Positions 24,684-32,118 of a stretch of 36,739 bases of DNA are shown piece by piece. Both the position numbers and the translations under genes were made by a program. The first letter of the stretch is position 1; every line of letters starts with the position of its first letter. Origin of the DNA: Saccharofermentans sp. GTDB lineage: Bacteria; Bacillota; Clostridia; Saccharofermentanales; Saccharofermentanaceae. Below the pieces are notes generated by a model. That model was not told the DNA's origin, did no database searches, and saw nothing but the letters and a program-made list of their open reading frames with translations. The stretch covers positions 1-36,739 of the forward strand of contig JAEFBA010000019.1 of NCBI GenBank assembly GCA_016292145.1, read 5' to 3'.

Positions 24684-25303
24684 GCAACCCGTGGGAAGAG
24701 ATATCTTTGAGTGATTATGAGAATCACATGAGCCTGGATTCCGTTAAGCAGCTTCAGGCCATGAACTCCATCATGAAGAAGCAGTTTTCCGACTATCCGG
24801 TAAAGACCGCGATGGTGCTTGGAATTGCCGGCGGCAACGGTCTTGAACATGTCAGTTCCGTCAGGCTCGAAAAAGTCTACGGTGTCGATATCAACGAAGG
24901 ATATCTGAAGACCGTGGAAGAGCGTTATAAGGATCTTGCAGGCATTTTGGAGTGCCTTTGCATCGATCTGATCAAGGAGCCGGAAAAGCTTCCTTCCGCA
25001 GACCTCGTCATCGCAAATCTCCTGATCGAATATATCGGTTATGAGGCTTTTGGGAATGCAATAAAGAAGATCGGTCCCAAGTATGTCTCATGTGTCATCC
25101 AGATCAATACCGACGAGGCACAGTGGGTATCCGATTCGCCTTATCTGCATGCCTTTGACAGGCTCGACGAGGTTCACTGCCAGATGGAGGAAAATGCACT
25201 TATTACTTCAATGGAGAGGATAGGTTATAGTAAAATACTGAACGTATCAGATCCGCTCCCGAACGGCAAGGCTCTTCAGCGGATCGATTTTATAAAAGCA
25301 TAA
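24680..25303 (+). CDS. Class I SAM-dependent methyltransferase
   Basis: The protein has 207 aa. A Rossmann-type methyltransferase fold is indicated by AMVLGIAGGNGLEHV (motif I, GxxGGxG-like), VYGVDINEGYL (the acidic residue that binds the SAM ribose) and ADLVIANLLIEYIGY (motif IV-like). The substrate is not evident. It overlaps the GNAT gene by four bases and is followed 14 bases later by the patatin-like gene. Confidence 0.8.
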   Translation: MSNPWEEISLSDYENHMSLDSVKQLQAMNSIMKKQFSDYPVKTAMVLGIAGGNGLEHVSSVRLEKVYGVDINEGYLKTVEERYKDLAGILECLCIDLIKEPEKLPSADLVIANLLIEYIGYEAFGNAIKKIGPKYVSCVIQINTDEAQWVSDSPYLHAFDRLDEVHCQMEENALITSMERIGYSKILNVSDPLPNGKALQRIDFIKA

Positions 25304-25317
25304 GCGGGGAAACTTAA

Positions 25318-26166
25318 GTGGGTAATAGGACAGGACTTGTATTGGAAGGCGGCGCGATGCGCGGGATGTTCACCTGCGGCGTAATAGACGTCCTCATGGA
25401 AAATGACATTTGGTTCGAAGGTGCATGCGGTATCTCGGCAGGCGCTGTTTTCGGGTGCAATTACAAATCAAGACAGATCGGAAGACCGATCAGATATAAC
25501 AAGAGATTCTGCAAAGATCCCAGATACTGCAGCTACAGGTCGCTCATTAAGACAGGTGACCTTTACGGCGCGGATTTCTGCTACCGTGAACTGCCTGATG
25601 AGCTGGATATCTTCGACCGCGAGACATTCAAGAACGATCCGATGGAGTTTTATATCGGCGCGACGGACGTCAGGACCGGCCAGTGCTTTTATCACAAATG
25701 CACTGACGGCGGCGAGCTTGACCTCAAGTGGATGCAGGCTTCGGCTTCGATGCCCATCGTGTCCACACCTGTTGAGATCGAAGGCAGTTATTATCTCGAC
25801 GGCGGGATCGCCGATTCCATCCCTTATAAGTTCATGGAGAGCATCGGTTATGACCGCAATGTCATCGTGCTCACCCAGCCCAAAGGATACGTGAAGAAGA
25901 AGACTACACCGCTGATGAAGCTCGCATTAAGGAAATATCCCGCGATCGCAGAAGGCATGATGAAGCGCCATGAGGTCTATAACAAGCAGGTTGAAGATAT
26001 CGAGCAGCGCGAGATAAACGGCACAGCCTTCGTTATAAGACCGCCCATGCCCATCGGTATCGGCAGGACGGAAAGAGATCCTGAAGAACTTGAAAGAGCA
26101 TATCAGATGGGAAGGAAAGAGGCTCTGCAGGAATTACCTCATCTCAAGGCATTTCTTGAAAGATAA
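25318..26166 (+). CDS. Patatin-like phospholipase
   Basis: The protein has 282 aa with a GTG start and a GGGGA ribosome site. The patatin Ser-Asp dyad is visible: oxyanion loop GGAMRG (11-16), nucleophile elbow GISAG with Ser40, and DGG with Asp161. It fits the bacterial YjjU/RssA-type subgroup of serine hydrolases that act on lipid acyl esters. There is no signal peptide, so it is cytoplasmic or peripherally membrane-bound. The natural substrate is unknown. Confidence 0.88.
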   Translation: MGNRTGLVLEGGAMRGMFTCGVIDVLMENDIWFEGACGISAGAVFGCNYKSRQIGRPIRYNKRFCKDPRYCSYRSLIKTGDLYGADFCYRELPDELDIFDRETFKNDPMEFYIGATDVRTGQCFYHKCTDGGELDLKWMQASASMPIVSTPVEIEGSYYLDGGIADSIPYKFMESIGYDRNVIVLTQPKGYVKKKTTPLMKLALRKYPAIAEGMMKRHEVYNKQVEDIEQREINGTAFVIRPPMPIGIGRTERDPEELERAYQMGRKEALQELPHLKAFLER

Positions 26167-26208
26167 TTGTGTTATAGTTCAATTAAAATATCGAAAGGAC
26201 TTGTTGCC

Positions 26209-26652
26209 ATGGTACGCGAAGCCCGCAGAGATGAACTGGATGCATTGCTCGAACTCTATCTGAACCTTCATGAAGAAGGCATTCCGGAGCATGACGAACA
26301 TCTTGCCAAAACATGGGAACAGATAATGGATGATCCTAATCACCACATCATCGTAAAAGAGCTGGACGGCAGGCTCATATCCTCCTGCGTCTGCGTTATC
26401 ATTCCGAACCTCACGAGAGGCGTAAGACCATATGCATTTGTTGAGAATGTTGTAACGCATAAGGATTACCGCAAGAAGGGTTATGCAACAGAGTGCCTCG
26501 ATTACGCAAAGAAGATCGCAATGGACAACAACTGTTACAAGATGATGCTCCTTACGGGCTCGAAAAGACCGGAAACGCTGAATTTCTACAAGAACGCAGG
26601 CTACAACAGCAACGACAAGACGGCATTTATACAGTGGCTTGGAGAGAAATGA
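26209..26652 (+). CDS. GNAT N-acetyltransferase
   Basis: The protein has 147 aa from the ATG at 26209, which has AAAGGA 9 bases upstream. A longer frame from TTG at 26167 was rejected for lack of a ribosome site. The fold is indicated by VREARRDELDALLELYLNLH and FVENVVTHKDYRKKGYATECLDYA, which holds the acetyl-CoA loop (RKKGYA). MMLLTGSKRPETLNFYKNAGY is the usual C-terminal strand and helix. The acceptor is unknown. Confidence 0.88.
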   Translation: MVREARRDELDALLELYLNLHEEGIPEHDEHLAKTWEQIMDDPNHHIIVKELDGRLISSCVCVIIPNLTRGVRPYAFVENVVTHKDYRKKGYATECLDYAKKIAMDNNCYKMMLLTGSKRPETLNFYKNAGYNSNDKTAFIQWLGEK

Positions 26653-26653
26653 C

Positions 26654-27232
26654 ATGAATAAAACAGGCACAAGAGTATTGGAGACCGAGAGGCTTGTCTT
26701 AAGACGGTTTGTTATTGAGGATGCTGATGCCATGTTTAACGGCTGGTGCAACGATCCTGAAGTCTGCAGGTTCCTGACCTGGCCCCCGCACGAGAGCGTT
26801 GAAGTTACGAGATATGTTCTCAACGAATGGATCCCCCAGTATGAGAACGGAGACTATTTCAACTGGGCCATGATCTTAAAAGAGAGCGGAAAACTCATAG
26901 GAAACATCTCCGTTGTAAGTCTCCGTGAGATAACAGATGAAGCCCTCATCGGCTACTGCATGTCCAGAGAATACTGGGGAAATGAATATATGCCTGAAGC
27001 ATTAAAGGCAGTCGCAGATTATCTCTTTGATGTTGTCGGAATAAACCGTCTCATGGCAACGCATGATGTCAATAATCCGAAGTCCGGACGCGTCATGCAG
27101 AAGGCCGGCATGAAGTACGAAGGCACGCTCCGTCAGGCAGGCCACAACATGCAGGGCGTCTGCGATGCATCTGTCTATTCGATAATCAGGAGTGACAGAG
27201 AGAAGAATGAAGAACAAGTCTCTGAAGAATAA
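26654..27232 (+). CDS. GNAT N-acetyltransferase (RimJ/RimL-like)
   Basis: The protein has 192 aa. The ATG at 26654 follows GGAGAG by 7 bases and comes one base after the stop of the preceding acetyltransferase. RVLETERLVLRRFVIEDADAMF, LIGYCMSREYWGNEYMPEALKA and NPKSGRVMQKAGMKYEGTLR are typical of the RimJ/RimL group. In this group the acetyl-CoA loop is often YWGxGYMxEA; here it is YWGNEYMPEA. The substrate is unknown. Confidence 0.88.
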   Translation: MNKTGTRVLETERLVLRRFVIEDADAMFNGWCNDPEVCRFLTWPPHESVEVTRYVLNEWIPQYENGDYFNWAMILKESGKLIGNISVVSLREITDEALIGYCMSREYWGNEYMPEALKAVADYLFDVVGINRLMATHDVNNPKSGRVMQKAGMKYEGTLRQAGHNMQGVCDASVYSIIRSDREKNEEQVSEE

Positions 27233-27965
27233 AGTTTTCGATTACATCAATGAGAAATATCTGGTGTCGCCCGAATACCCGTGGGAGGACAATACCGGCG
27301 CGGTCTTCAGACAGAAGGAGAACCGCAAATGGTTCGCGCTCGTTATGGATGTCGGAGGAAGCAAGGTCGGCCTTGATTCTGATGAAGTGATCCCCTGTAT
27401 CAACCTGAAGATCGACGATCCCGTATTCCACGATCTTCTTACCAAGCAGAAAGGCATAGTTCCTGCCTATCACATGAATAAGCGCCACTGGATCACGGTG
27501 CGCCTTAACGGCGACGTTCCGGAGAAGAATGTATACGATCTTATCGATGCAAGTTTTGAAGCGACGGCTCCGAGAAGGCGCAAAGCCAAAGTTGTCATGC
27601 GCGAAGCCAAAGAGTGGATCATCCCTTCAAACCCCAAGTACTACGATGTTATCGCAGCTTTTAAAGCATCCGATACCATCGACTGGAAGCAGGGGCGCGG
27701 CATCCTGCGCGGCGACACGGTATTCCTCTATGTCGGCGCGCCTATATCCGCTATCCTCTATAAATGCAGGGTGTTGGAGACCGACATTCCTTACGATTAT
27801 TCTGACAAGAATCTTACGATCACGGCGCTCATGAAGATAAAGCTCTTAAAGCAGTATGAGCCGGATGAGTTTACTTTTGAAAGACTTAATGACGAGTTTA
27901 AGATCTTTGCGATAAGGGGGCCCAGAGGCACGACCAGCAGCTTAAGTGCTGCATTAAACGACTAA
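27207..27965 (+). CDS. MmcQ/YjbR-family protein with an extra C-terminal domain
   Basis: The protein has 252 aa. Residues about 3-115 match the MmcQ/YjbR (CyaY-like) fold: VFDYINEKYLVSPEYPWE, FALVMDVGG, INLKIDDPVFHDLL and MNKRHWITVRL. Stand-alone members are about 115 residues, so this is a fusion. The second half (EWIIPSNPKYYDVIAAFKAS ... GRGILRGDTVFLYVGAPISAILYKCRV) resembles an EVE/PUA-like domain, which in known cases binds modified bases. The start is uncertain: ATG at 27207 is used, with GTG at 27192 as the alternative. It overlaps the preceding gene by 26 bases and is the last of the run. Confidence 0.78.
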   Translation: MKNKSLKNKVFDYINEKYLVSPEYPWEDNTGAVFRQKENRKWFALVMDVGGSKVGLDSDEVIPCINLKIDDPVFHDLLTKQKGIVPAYHMNKRHWITVRLNGDVPEKNVYDLIDASFEATAPRRRKAKVVMREAKEWIIPSNPKYYDVIAAFKASDTIDWKQGRGILRGDTVFLYVGAPISAILYKCRVLETDIPYDYSDKNLTITALMKIKLLKQYEPDEFTFERLNDEFKIFAIRGPRGTTSSLSAALND

Positions 27966-28032
27966 GGGATATGAACCGGATGCAGGCTTTTGATGCAGTC
28001 AGTTTTTTGATCTCACCGGATGAAATCTGATT

Positions 28033-28060
28033 TTGGTCATATAACGGTCACATGTGTAAT
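28033..28060 (+). promoter_or_regulatory. Candidate promoter and GGTCA direct repeat upstream of the two-component genes
   Basis: TTGGTC (28033-28038) and TGTAAT (28055-28060), 16 bp apart, form a moderate promoter about 30 bases before the response regulator. GGTCAtat and GGTCAcat repeat at an 11-bp step (28035 and 28046) within it. This spacing is common for OmpR/PhoB-type dimers, so autoregulation is possible. Confidence 0.4.
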
Positions 28061-28088
28061 GTAGTATTTCCTCAAGGAGGGAATTCAG

Positions 28089-28757
28089 ATGGTCAGGATC
28101 TTAGTCGTTGAAGATAATGAAGAGCTGCTTGCGCTTGTTGCCGGTTATTTCAGGAACAAGGGTTCTTTTGACGTTTACACTGCAACGGACGGCACCGGTG
28201 CTATGAGACTCATAGACGAAAAAGATTTCGATATAGCGATACTGGATATCATGCTTCCCGGACCAAACGGATTTGAAATATGCAAAGCACTCCGTAACAA
28301 GAGCAGATGTCCGATAGTATTTCTGACGGCACTCGGAAATGAAGACAACATCCTTAAAGGTTATGAGATCGGAGCTGACGAATATATGGTCAAACCGTTT
28401 TCGCCCAAGGTCTTGTATGCCAAGTGTCTGGCACTTCTGAGCAGGACGGAGGCAGAGCTGACAAGAGAAGTTGTTATCGAGTGCGGTGACATCAGATTAT
28501 ATCCGCTCCGTATGGACGTTGAAGCCGGCGGAAACGAGGTTAAACTTGCACCCAAAGAATATTTCCTCCTCAAGGTTTTAATGGAGAACAAAGGTATCGT
28601 TCTCGATAGGAACAGACTTTTAGACATGGTGTGGGGCGTCGGATTTGACGGCACTGACCGTGTTGTTGACAGTCAGATCAAGAAGCTCAGAAAGAGCCTG
28701 GGAAGCTATGGAGGAGCGATCAAGACTGTAATCGGGGGAGGTTACAAAATCTCATGA
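28089..28757 (+). CDS. OmpR/PhoB-type response regulator
   Basis: The protein has 222 aa. The receiver domain (1-115) has the acidic pair E8/D9, phospho-acceptor Asp53 (LDIMLPG), Thr80 and Lys102 (VKPF). The C-terminal winged helix (about 125-222) contains LAPKEYFLLKVLMENKGIVLDRNRL and DRVVDSQIKKLRKSLG, which bind DNA. AAGGAGGG lies 7 bases ahead of the ATG. It overlaps the kinase gene by four bases, so the pair is translated together. The target genes are unknown; the adjacent EamA gene is on the other strand. Confidence 0.93.
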   Translation: MVRILVVEDNEELLALVAGYFRNKGSFDVYTATDGTGAMRLIDEKDFDIAILDIMLPGPNGFEICKALRNKSRCPIVFLTALGNEDNILKGYEIGADEYMVKPFSPKVLYAKCLALLSRTEAELTREVVIECGDIRLYPLRMDVEAGGNEVKLAPKEYFLLKVLMENKGIVLDRNRLLDMVWGVGFDGTDRVVDSQIKKLRKSLGSYGGAIKTVIGGGYKIS

Positions 28758-30400
28758 TCAACGGCATTCGAAGAGGCAAGAGTATAAAAGGATCTATTAT
28801 CGAACCGAGATTCGGGAAGATCTTTATAGAGAGGTTTCTCATCTGGTTAGGTGTTTTTTCAGTAATAGCATTGATTACTATATTGGAGTTGGACAACTAC
28901 ATATGGGACCAAAGATATCAGACAAATAAGCTCTACAGGAATAGAGTGCTGGAAGAGGCAAAGGTATTATATGAAACAGATCCGGAAAGCGAAGATTATT
29001 TATTTCAGCAGGATCTTTTCAAAATTCGGCTGTCCATATATCAGTCGGTCGATTACAACTATGTTGAAGCTCAAATAAGAGATCTGAAATTCGCTTCCGA
29101 TAAAGATACTGCATATATCATTCTTCCGGCCGAGGGCAAAGAGCATCAAGATATCTTCTTCATTGAAGACATTTCATATTTTGACCCGATAGATAAATAT
29201 ATGGATGGGAAGATTAGTTTTAAGAGAATAAGTTCGAATATTGAAAAATATGCATATGATCCGCTTATAAAACTTGGCTGTTATATGGGAATCATTGATC
29301 CCGAGGTCAATTACCAGCCAAGAACCCTGTATGTCAATCGCGAAAAGCACACATTTATTCCCGGTATAGTTGAGATCAGTTTCCACGGCAAAACATATGA
29401 AGTGGACTGCACCCCTGTTGATACAAAAGGGTTTGAGTTTTATGGTGCCGGTGACAATTACTGGATGCATTATTATTTAGTTAACTACAGAATGGATCCG
29501 GATCTGTCATCAAAAGATATATCTGAATATGATGTGCTCGATCCGGATGAAAAGGATTTTCCGCGCACAATCGAACTGAATGAGTTTAACAATGGCGATA
29601 AAAAATATCCCTTAGCAATCGGATTCAGTCCCATAAAGGGAATGTCTCTCTTTGAACTCGCGCCGGCATCATCGATAGCGATTCCTATAATCGCCATAAT
29701 ATTTGCGGTAATAATGGCGCTCATTCTCTCGGTTGTTAAATATCAGAGAGATAAAACGGTCTGGAAGATCTTCGAGTACCGGATCAAGACAACAGAAGCT
29801 ATGGCACATGATCTTAAGACCCCTTTATCAGCTATGATGTTTTATCTTGAGAATCTCGAGGAATCGTCGAAAGAGCCGGATAAAGTTGTTGAATACACAA
29901 AAAACCTCAGTGAGAAGGTTGTGGCTATGGATCACATGATCGGAGATATCCTGCTTCTTTCACGAAGCGAGTCCGGACAGATAAACCTCACTAAAGAAGA
30001 ATTAAGCGTAAAGGAATTGGTTACCGAAAGCCTGAAAGAGTTTCCCGGCATTAAGGCGGAGATAGAAGGTGAAGATGTTATCCTTACGACAGACAAAAAG
30101 ATCTTTGCTCAGGTGATAATGAATCTCCTTTCGAATTGTGACAGACATGGTAAAAAAGGAAGTGTTGTAGATATATTCATCAGCCGGGAAGCACTTACGA
30201 TAACTAATAAATCTGACAAGTCATACGATGACGCTGATTCGCTCAAAAGACCTTTTGTCAAAGGTGATGATTCCAGAGGGAATAAAGGTGCCGGATTGGG
30301 ATTGGCTATTGCAGACAACAACCTTTCGATGCTGGGTTATAAGCTTGAGCTCTCATCAGAGCCAGACGAGTTCTGTGCAAGAGTAGATTTCAAGCCTTAA
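28754..30400 (+). CDS. Membrane sensor histidine kinase
   Basis: The protein has 548 aa. TM1 is about residues 28-44. A large extracytoplasmic domain of about 260 residues follows, then TM2 at about 307-329, both near the N-terminal half. There is no obvious HAMP domain between TM2 and the dimerisation helix. The phospho-acceptor is His352 (AHDLKTPLSAMM). The ATP-binding domain has the N box VIMNLLSNCDRHG and the G boxes FVKGDDSRGNKGAGLGLAIADN. It senses an external signal through a domain I do not recognise and phosphorylates the response regulator encoded just upstream. Confidence 0.92.
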   Translation: MINGIRRGKSIKGSIIEPRFGKIFIERFLIWLGVFSVIALITILELDNYIWDQRYQTNKLYRNRVLEEAKVLYETDPESEDYLFQQDLFKIRLSIYQSVDYNYVEAQIRDLKFASDKDTAYIILPAEGKEHQDIFFIEDISYFDPIDKYMDGKISFKRISSNIEKYAYDPLIKLGCYMGIIDPEVNYQPRTLYVNREKHTFIPGIVEISFHGKTYEVDCTPVDTKGFEFYGAGDNYWMHYYLVNYRMDPDLSSKDISEYDVLDPDEKDFPRTIELNEFNNGDKKYPLAIGFSPIKGMSLFELAPASSIAIPIIAIIFAVIMALILSVVKYQRDKTVWKIFEYRIKTTEAMAHDLKTPLSAMMFYLENLEESSKEPDKVVEYTKNLSEKVVAMDHMIGDILLLSRSESGQINLTKEELSVKELVTESLKEFPGIKAEIEGEDVILTTDKKIFAQVIMNLLSNCDRHGKKGSVVDIFISREALTITNKSDKSYDDADSLKRPFVKGDDSRGNKGAGLGLAIADNNLSMLGYKLELSSEPDEFCARVDFKP

Positions 30401-30426
30401 AGAGTGCCCGCTTTGGAGGGTGACTG

Positions 30427-31317
30427 TCAAGCAGCTTTCGTTTTTAAGCTGAGTATTACGATCGCCGCGAAAACCAGAAGTATTCCGACAACAGCGATGA
30501 TCCCGACCTTCTCTCCCATTACGAAGAACCCGAAAAGCGTTGCCGCCGCGGGCTCAACGGTCGCAAGCACTGCTGCCCTTCCGGCTGTAGTCTTGTTAAG
30601 ACCTAATGTGTAGAGAAGGAACGGAATGACTGCGGTAACAACTGCCGTTAAGAGCACGAATCCGAAGAGGGACAGCTTGTTATCGACGGCTGATATTTTC
30701 GAGAGCATGTCAGCAGGGTTTGCAACGAATATCGATCCCAAACCTGCGATGAGGAATGTATAACAGGTGACTGTATAAGGCGAATATTTCTTCAGTGCGA
30801 ATGTTCCGAAAATGCTGTAAAGACCGTAGCCCAGACCTGAACCCAAACCCACGAGAATGCCGGCTACAGTTACTTTGCCGCCGAATCCGGATACGAGAAC
30901 GCAGCCTGCAAATGCGAGCACGAGCGCGATCAGTTTTTGAATAGAGAATTTCTCTTTAAGGAATATTATCGCCAGTATCATGACCCAGATCGGCGACGTA
31001 TAAAGAAGGATCGCCGCGGTGGACATCGTCATCAGTCGGATCGCGGTGAAGTAGCAGCATGTAAAGAACAGGATGCTCACAAGACCAAGAGCCAGGAACA
31101 GCGGGATGTCTTTGGGGCTGATCTTAAAGCCTTTGGGATCTTTTATGAGCAGTATGAGCGCGAAAAGGATCCCTGCCGTGACAAGCCTTAAGCATGCCAC
31201 CTGGATGGATGAAAAACCGAGGTCGTTCAAATGGCGCACGAAGATGCCCATGCTGCCCCAGAAAAGCCCTGCTATTATTATCAGGATGTCGCCCGTGTAA
31301 TTTCTTGTTTTTCCCAT
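30427..31317 (-). CDS. EamA-family drug/metabolite transporter
   Basis: The protein has 296 aa with about ten hydrophobic segments in two EamA repeats (GLFWGSMGIFVRHL in the first; GLGYGLYSIFGTFALKKYSP and PVAATLFGFFVMGEKVG-like residues in the second). It is a cytoplasmic membrane exporter of small molecules in the DMT superfamily; the substrate is unknown. There is no ribosome site, and the -10 box lies only about 9 bases before the ATG, so the transcript is probably leaderless. It converges on the histidine kinase with 26 bases between the stops. Confidence 0.9.
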   Translation of the reverse strand: MGKTRNYTGDILIIIAGLFWGSMGIFVRHLNDLGFSSIQVACLRLVTAGILFALILLIKDPKGFKISPKDIPLFLALGLVSILFFTCCYFTAIRLMTMSTAAILLYTSPIWVMILAIIFLKEKFSIQKLIALVLAFAGCVLVSGFGGKVTVAGILVGLGSGLGYGLYSIFGTFALKKYSPYTVTCYTFLIAGLGSIFVANPADMLSKISAVDNKLSLFGFVLLTAVVTAVIPFLLYTLGLNKTTAGRAAVLATVEPAAATLFGFFVMGEKVGIIAVVGILLVFAAIVILSLKTKAA

Positions 31318-31325
31318 AGATACGC

Positions 31326-31334
31326 ATTATAGCA
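31326..31334 (-). promoter_or_regulatory. Extended -10 promoter of the EamA gene
   Basis: On the minus strand TGCTATAAT reads as an extended -10 (TGnTATAAT). No good -35 is visible. The predicted transcript start is about two bases before the ATG at 31317. Confidence 0.6.
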
Positions 31335-31345
31335 CCAAAACAACT

Positions 31346-31358
31346 CCACGGAGCGTGG
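31346..31358. promoter_or_regulatory. Candidate operator between EamA and the XRE fusion gene
   Basis: The inverted repeat CCACGgagCGTGG lies in the 96-base divergent interval, just upstream of the EamA -10 box. It could be the binding site of the XRE protein encoded on the plus strand; this is inference from position. Confidence 0.4.
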
Positions 31359-31413
31359 GTAACAATGCTTTTCGCGCTGTGTTATCTTGTTTGCATAAAG
31401 GAGGCGGCAGGCC

Positions 31414-31998
31414 ATGGATAAGTATGTAACAGGAGCAGTGATAAGAAAGCTCCGCGAGAATAAGAAAATGACACAGGAAGAGCTTGCTGAGAAATTGTTT
31501 GTCAGCAGTAAGGCAGTGAGCAAGTGGGAGACCGGGCAGGGCTTTCCCGATGTGAGTCTTATAGAGCCTTTGGCAAAGGCGTTGGGAATCTCTGTGATAG
31601 AGCTCCTGTCAGGCGAAGACATAAGGAACATTAACCGCGCATCGAATATGAGCAGATGCAAGTTCTATGTATGCCCTGTGTGTGGAAATGTGATAGAGGC
31701 AACAGGCGAAGCGGTAGTCAGCTGCTGCGGGATCACCCTGCCGCCATTGGATGCAGAAGAATGTGATGATGAACACAGGATAAATGTGGAAACAGTTGAA
31801 GACGAATACTATGTGACTGTTGATCACCCGATGACAAAGAACCACTACATCTCATTTCTTGCGGCTGTTTCAGACGACCGTATCCAGCTTAAAAAGCTCT
31901 ATCCTGAAGGCCCCTGTGAAGCGAGATTCAGGATCAGGGCGGTAAGGAAGATATATGCTTTCTGCAACCATCACGGGCTGTTTTTGCTTAAAACTTAA
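31414..31998 (+). CDS. XRE regulator fused to a desulfoferrodoxin domain
   Basis: The protein has 194 aa. Residues 8-66 form an XRE helix-turn-helix (IRKLRENKKMTQEELAEKLF, VSSKAVSKWETGQGFPDVSL). Residues about 82-115 match desulfoferrodoxin centre I with ligands C87, C90, C104 and C105 (VCPVCGN ... CCG). Residues 117-194 match centre II, the superoxide-reductase site: H121, H138 (DHPM), H144 (NHYI), C184 and H187 (FCNHHG). All nine expected iron ligands are present, so the domain may bind iron and sense or reduce superoxide. AAAGGAGG lies 8 bases ahead of the ATG. It diverges from an EamA exporter it may control. Confidence 0.88.
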   Translation: MDKYVTGAVIRKLRENKKMTQEELAEKLFVSSKAVSKWETGQGFPDVSLIEPLAKALGISVIELLSGEDIRNINRASNMSRCKFYVCPVCGNVIEATGEAVVSCCGITLPPLDAEECDDEHRINVETVEDEYYVTVDHPMTKNHYISFLAAVSDDRIQLKKLYPEGPCEARFRIRAVRKIYAFCNHHGLFLLKT

Positions 31999-32011
31999 GG
32001 AAAACTTAAGG
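31990..32011 (+). repeat. Perfect 11-bp tandem repeat ahead of the VanZ gene
   Basis: AAAACTTAAGG occurs twice head to tail (31990-32000 and 32001-32011). The first copy spans the stop codon of the XRE fusion gene. Each contains the palindrome CTTAAG. The one-turn spacing, about 43 bases before a TATAAT box, suggests an activator or repressor site. Confidence 0.5.
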
Positions 32012-32053
32012 TGATTACCCTATTTCTGCGCAAGTTTTTAAGATTCCGGATTG

Positions 32054-32091
32054 TATAATATTGGTGAGCTGACTTATGGGGATAGGTCAGC
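32054..32091 (+). promoter_or_regulatory. -10 box and 5' stem-loop of the VanZ gene
   Basis: TATAAT lies at 32054-32059 without a clear -35. The predicted transcript starts near 32066, directly at a 9-bp stem (32068-32076 with 32083-32091, GCTGACTTA / TAGGTCAGC, one G-T). A hairpin at the extreme 5' end commonly protects an mRNA; it could also be a regulatory element. Confidence 0.5.
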
Positions 32092-32118
32092 CGCAAAAAA
32101 TATTAGGAGATGATAGGA

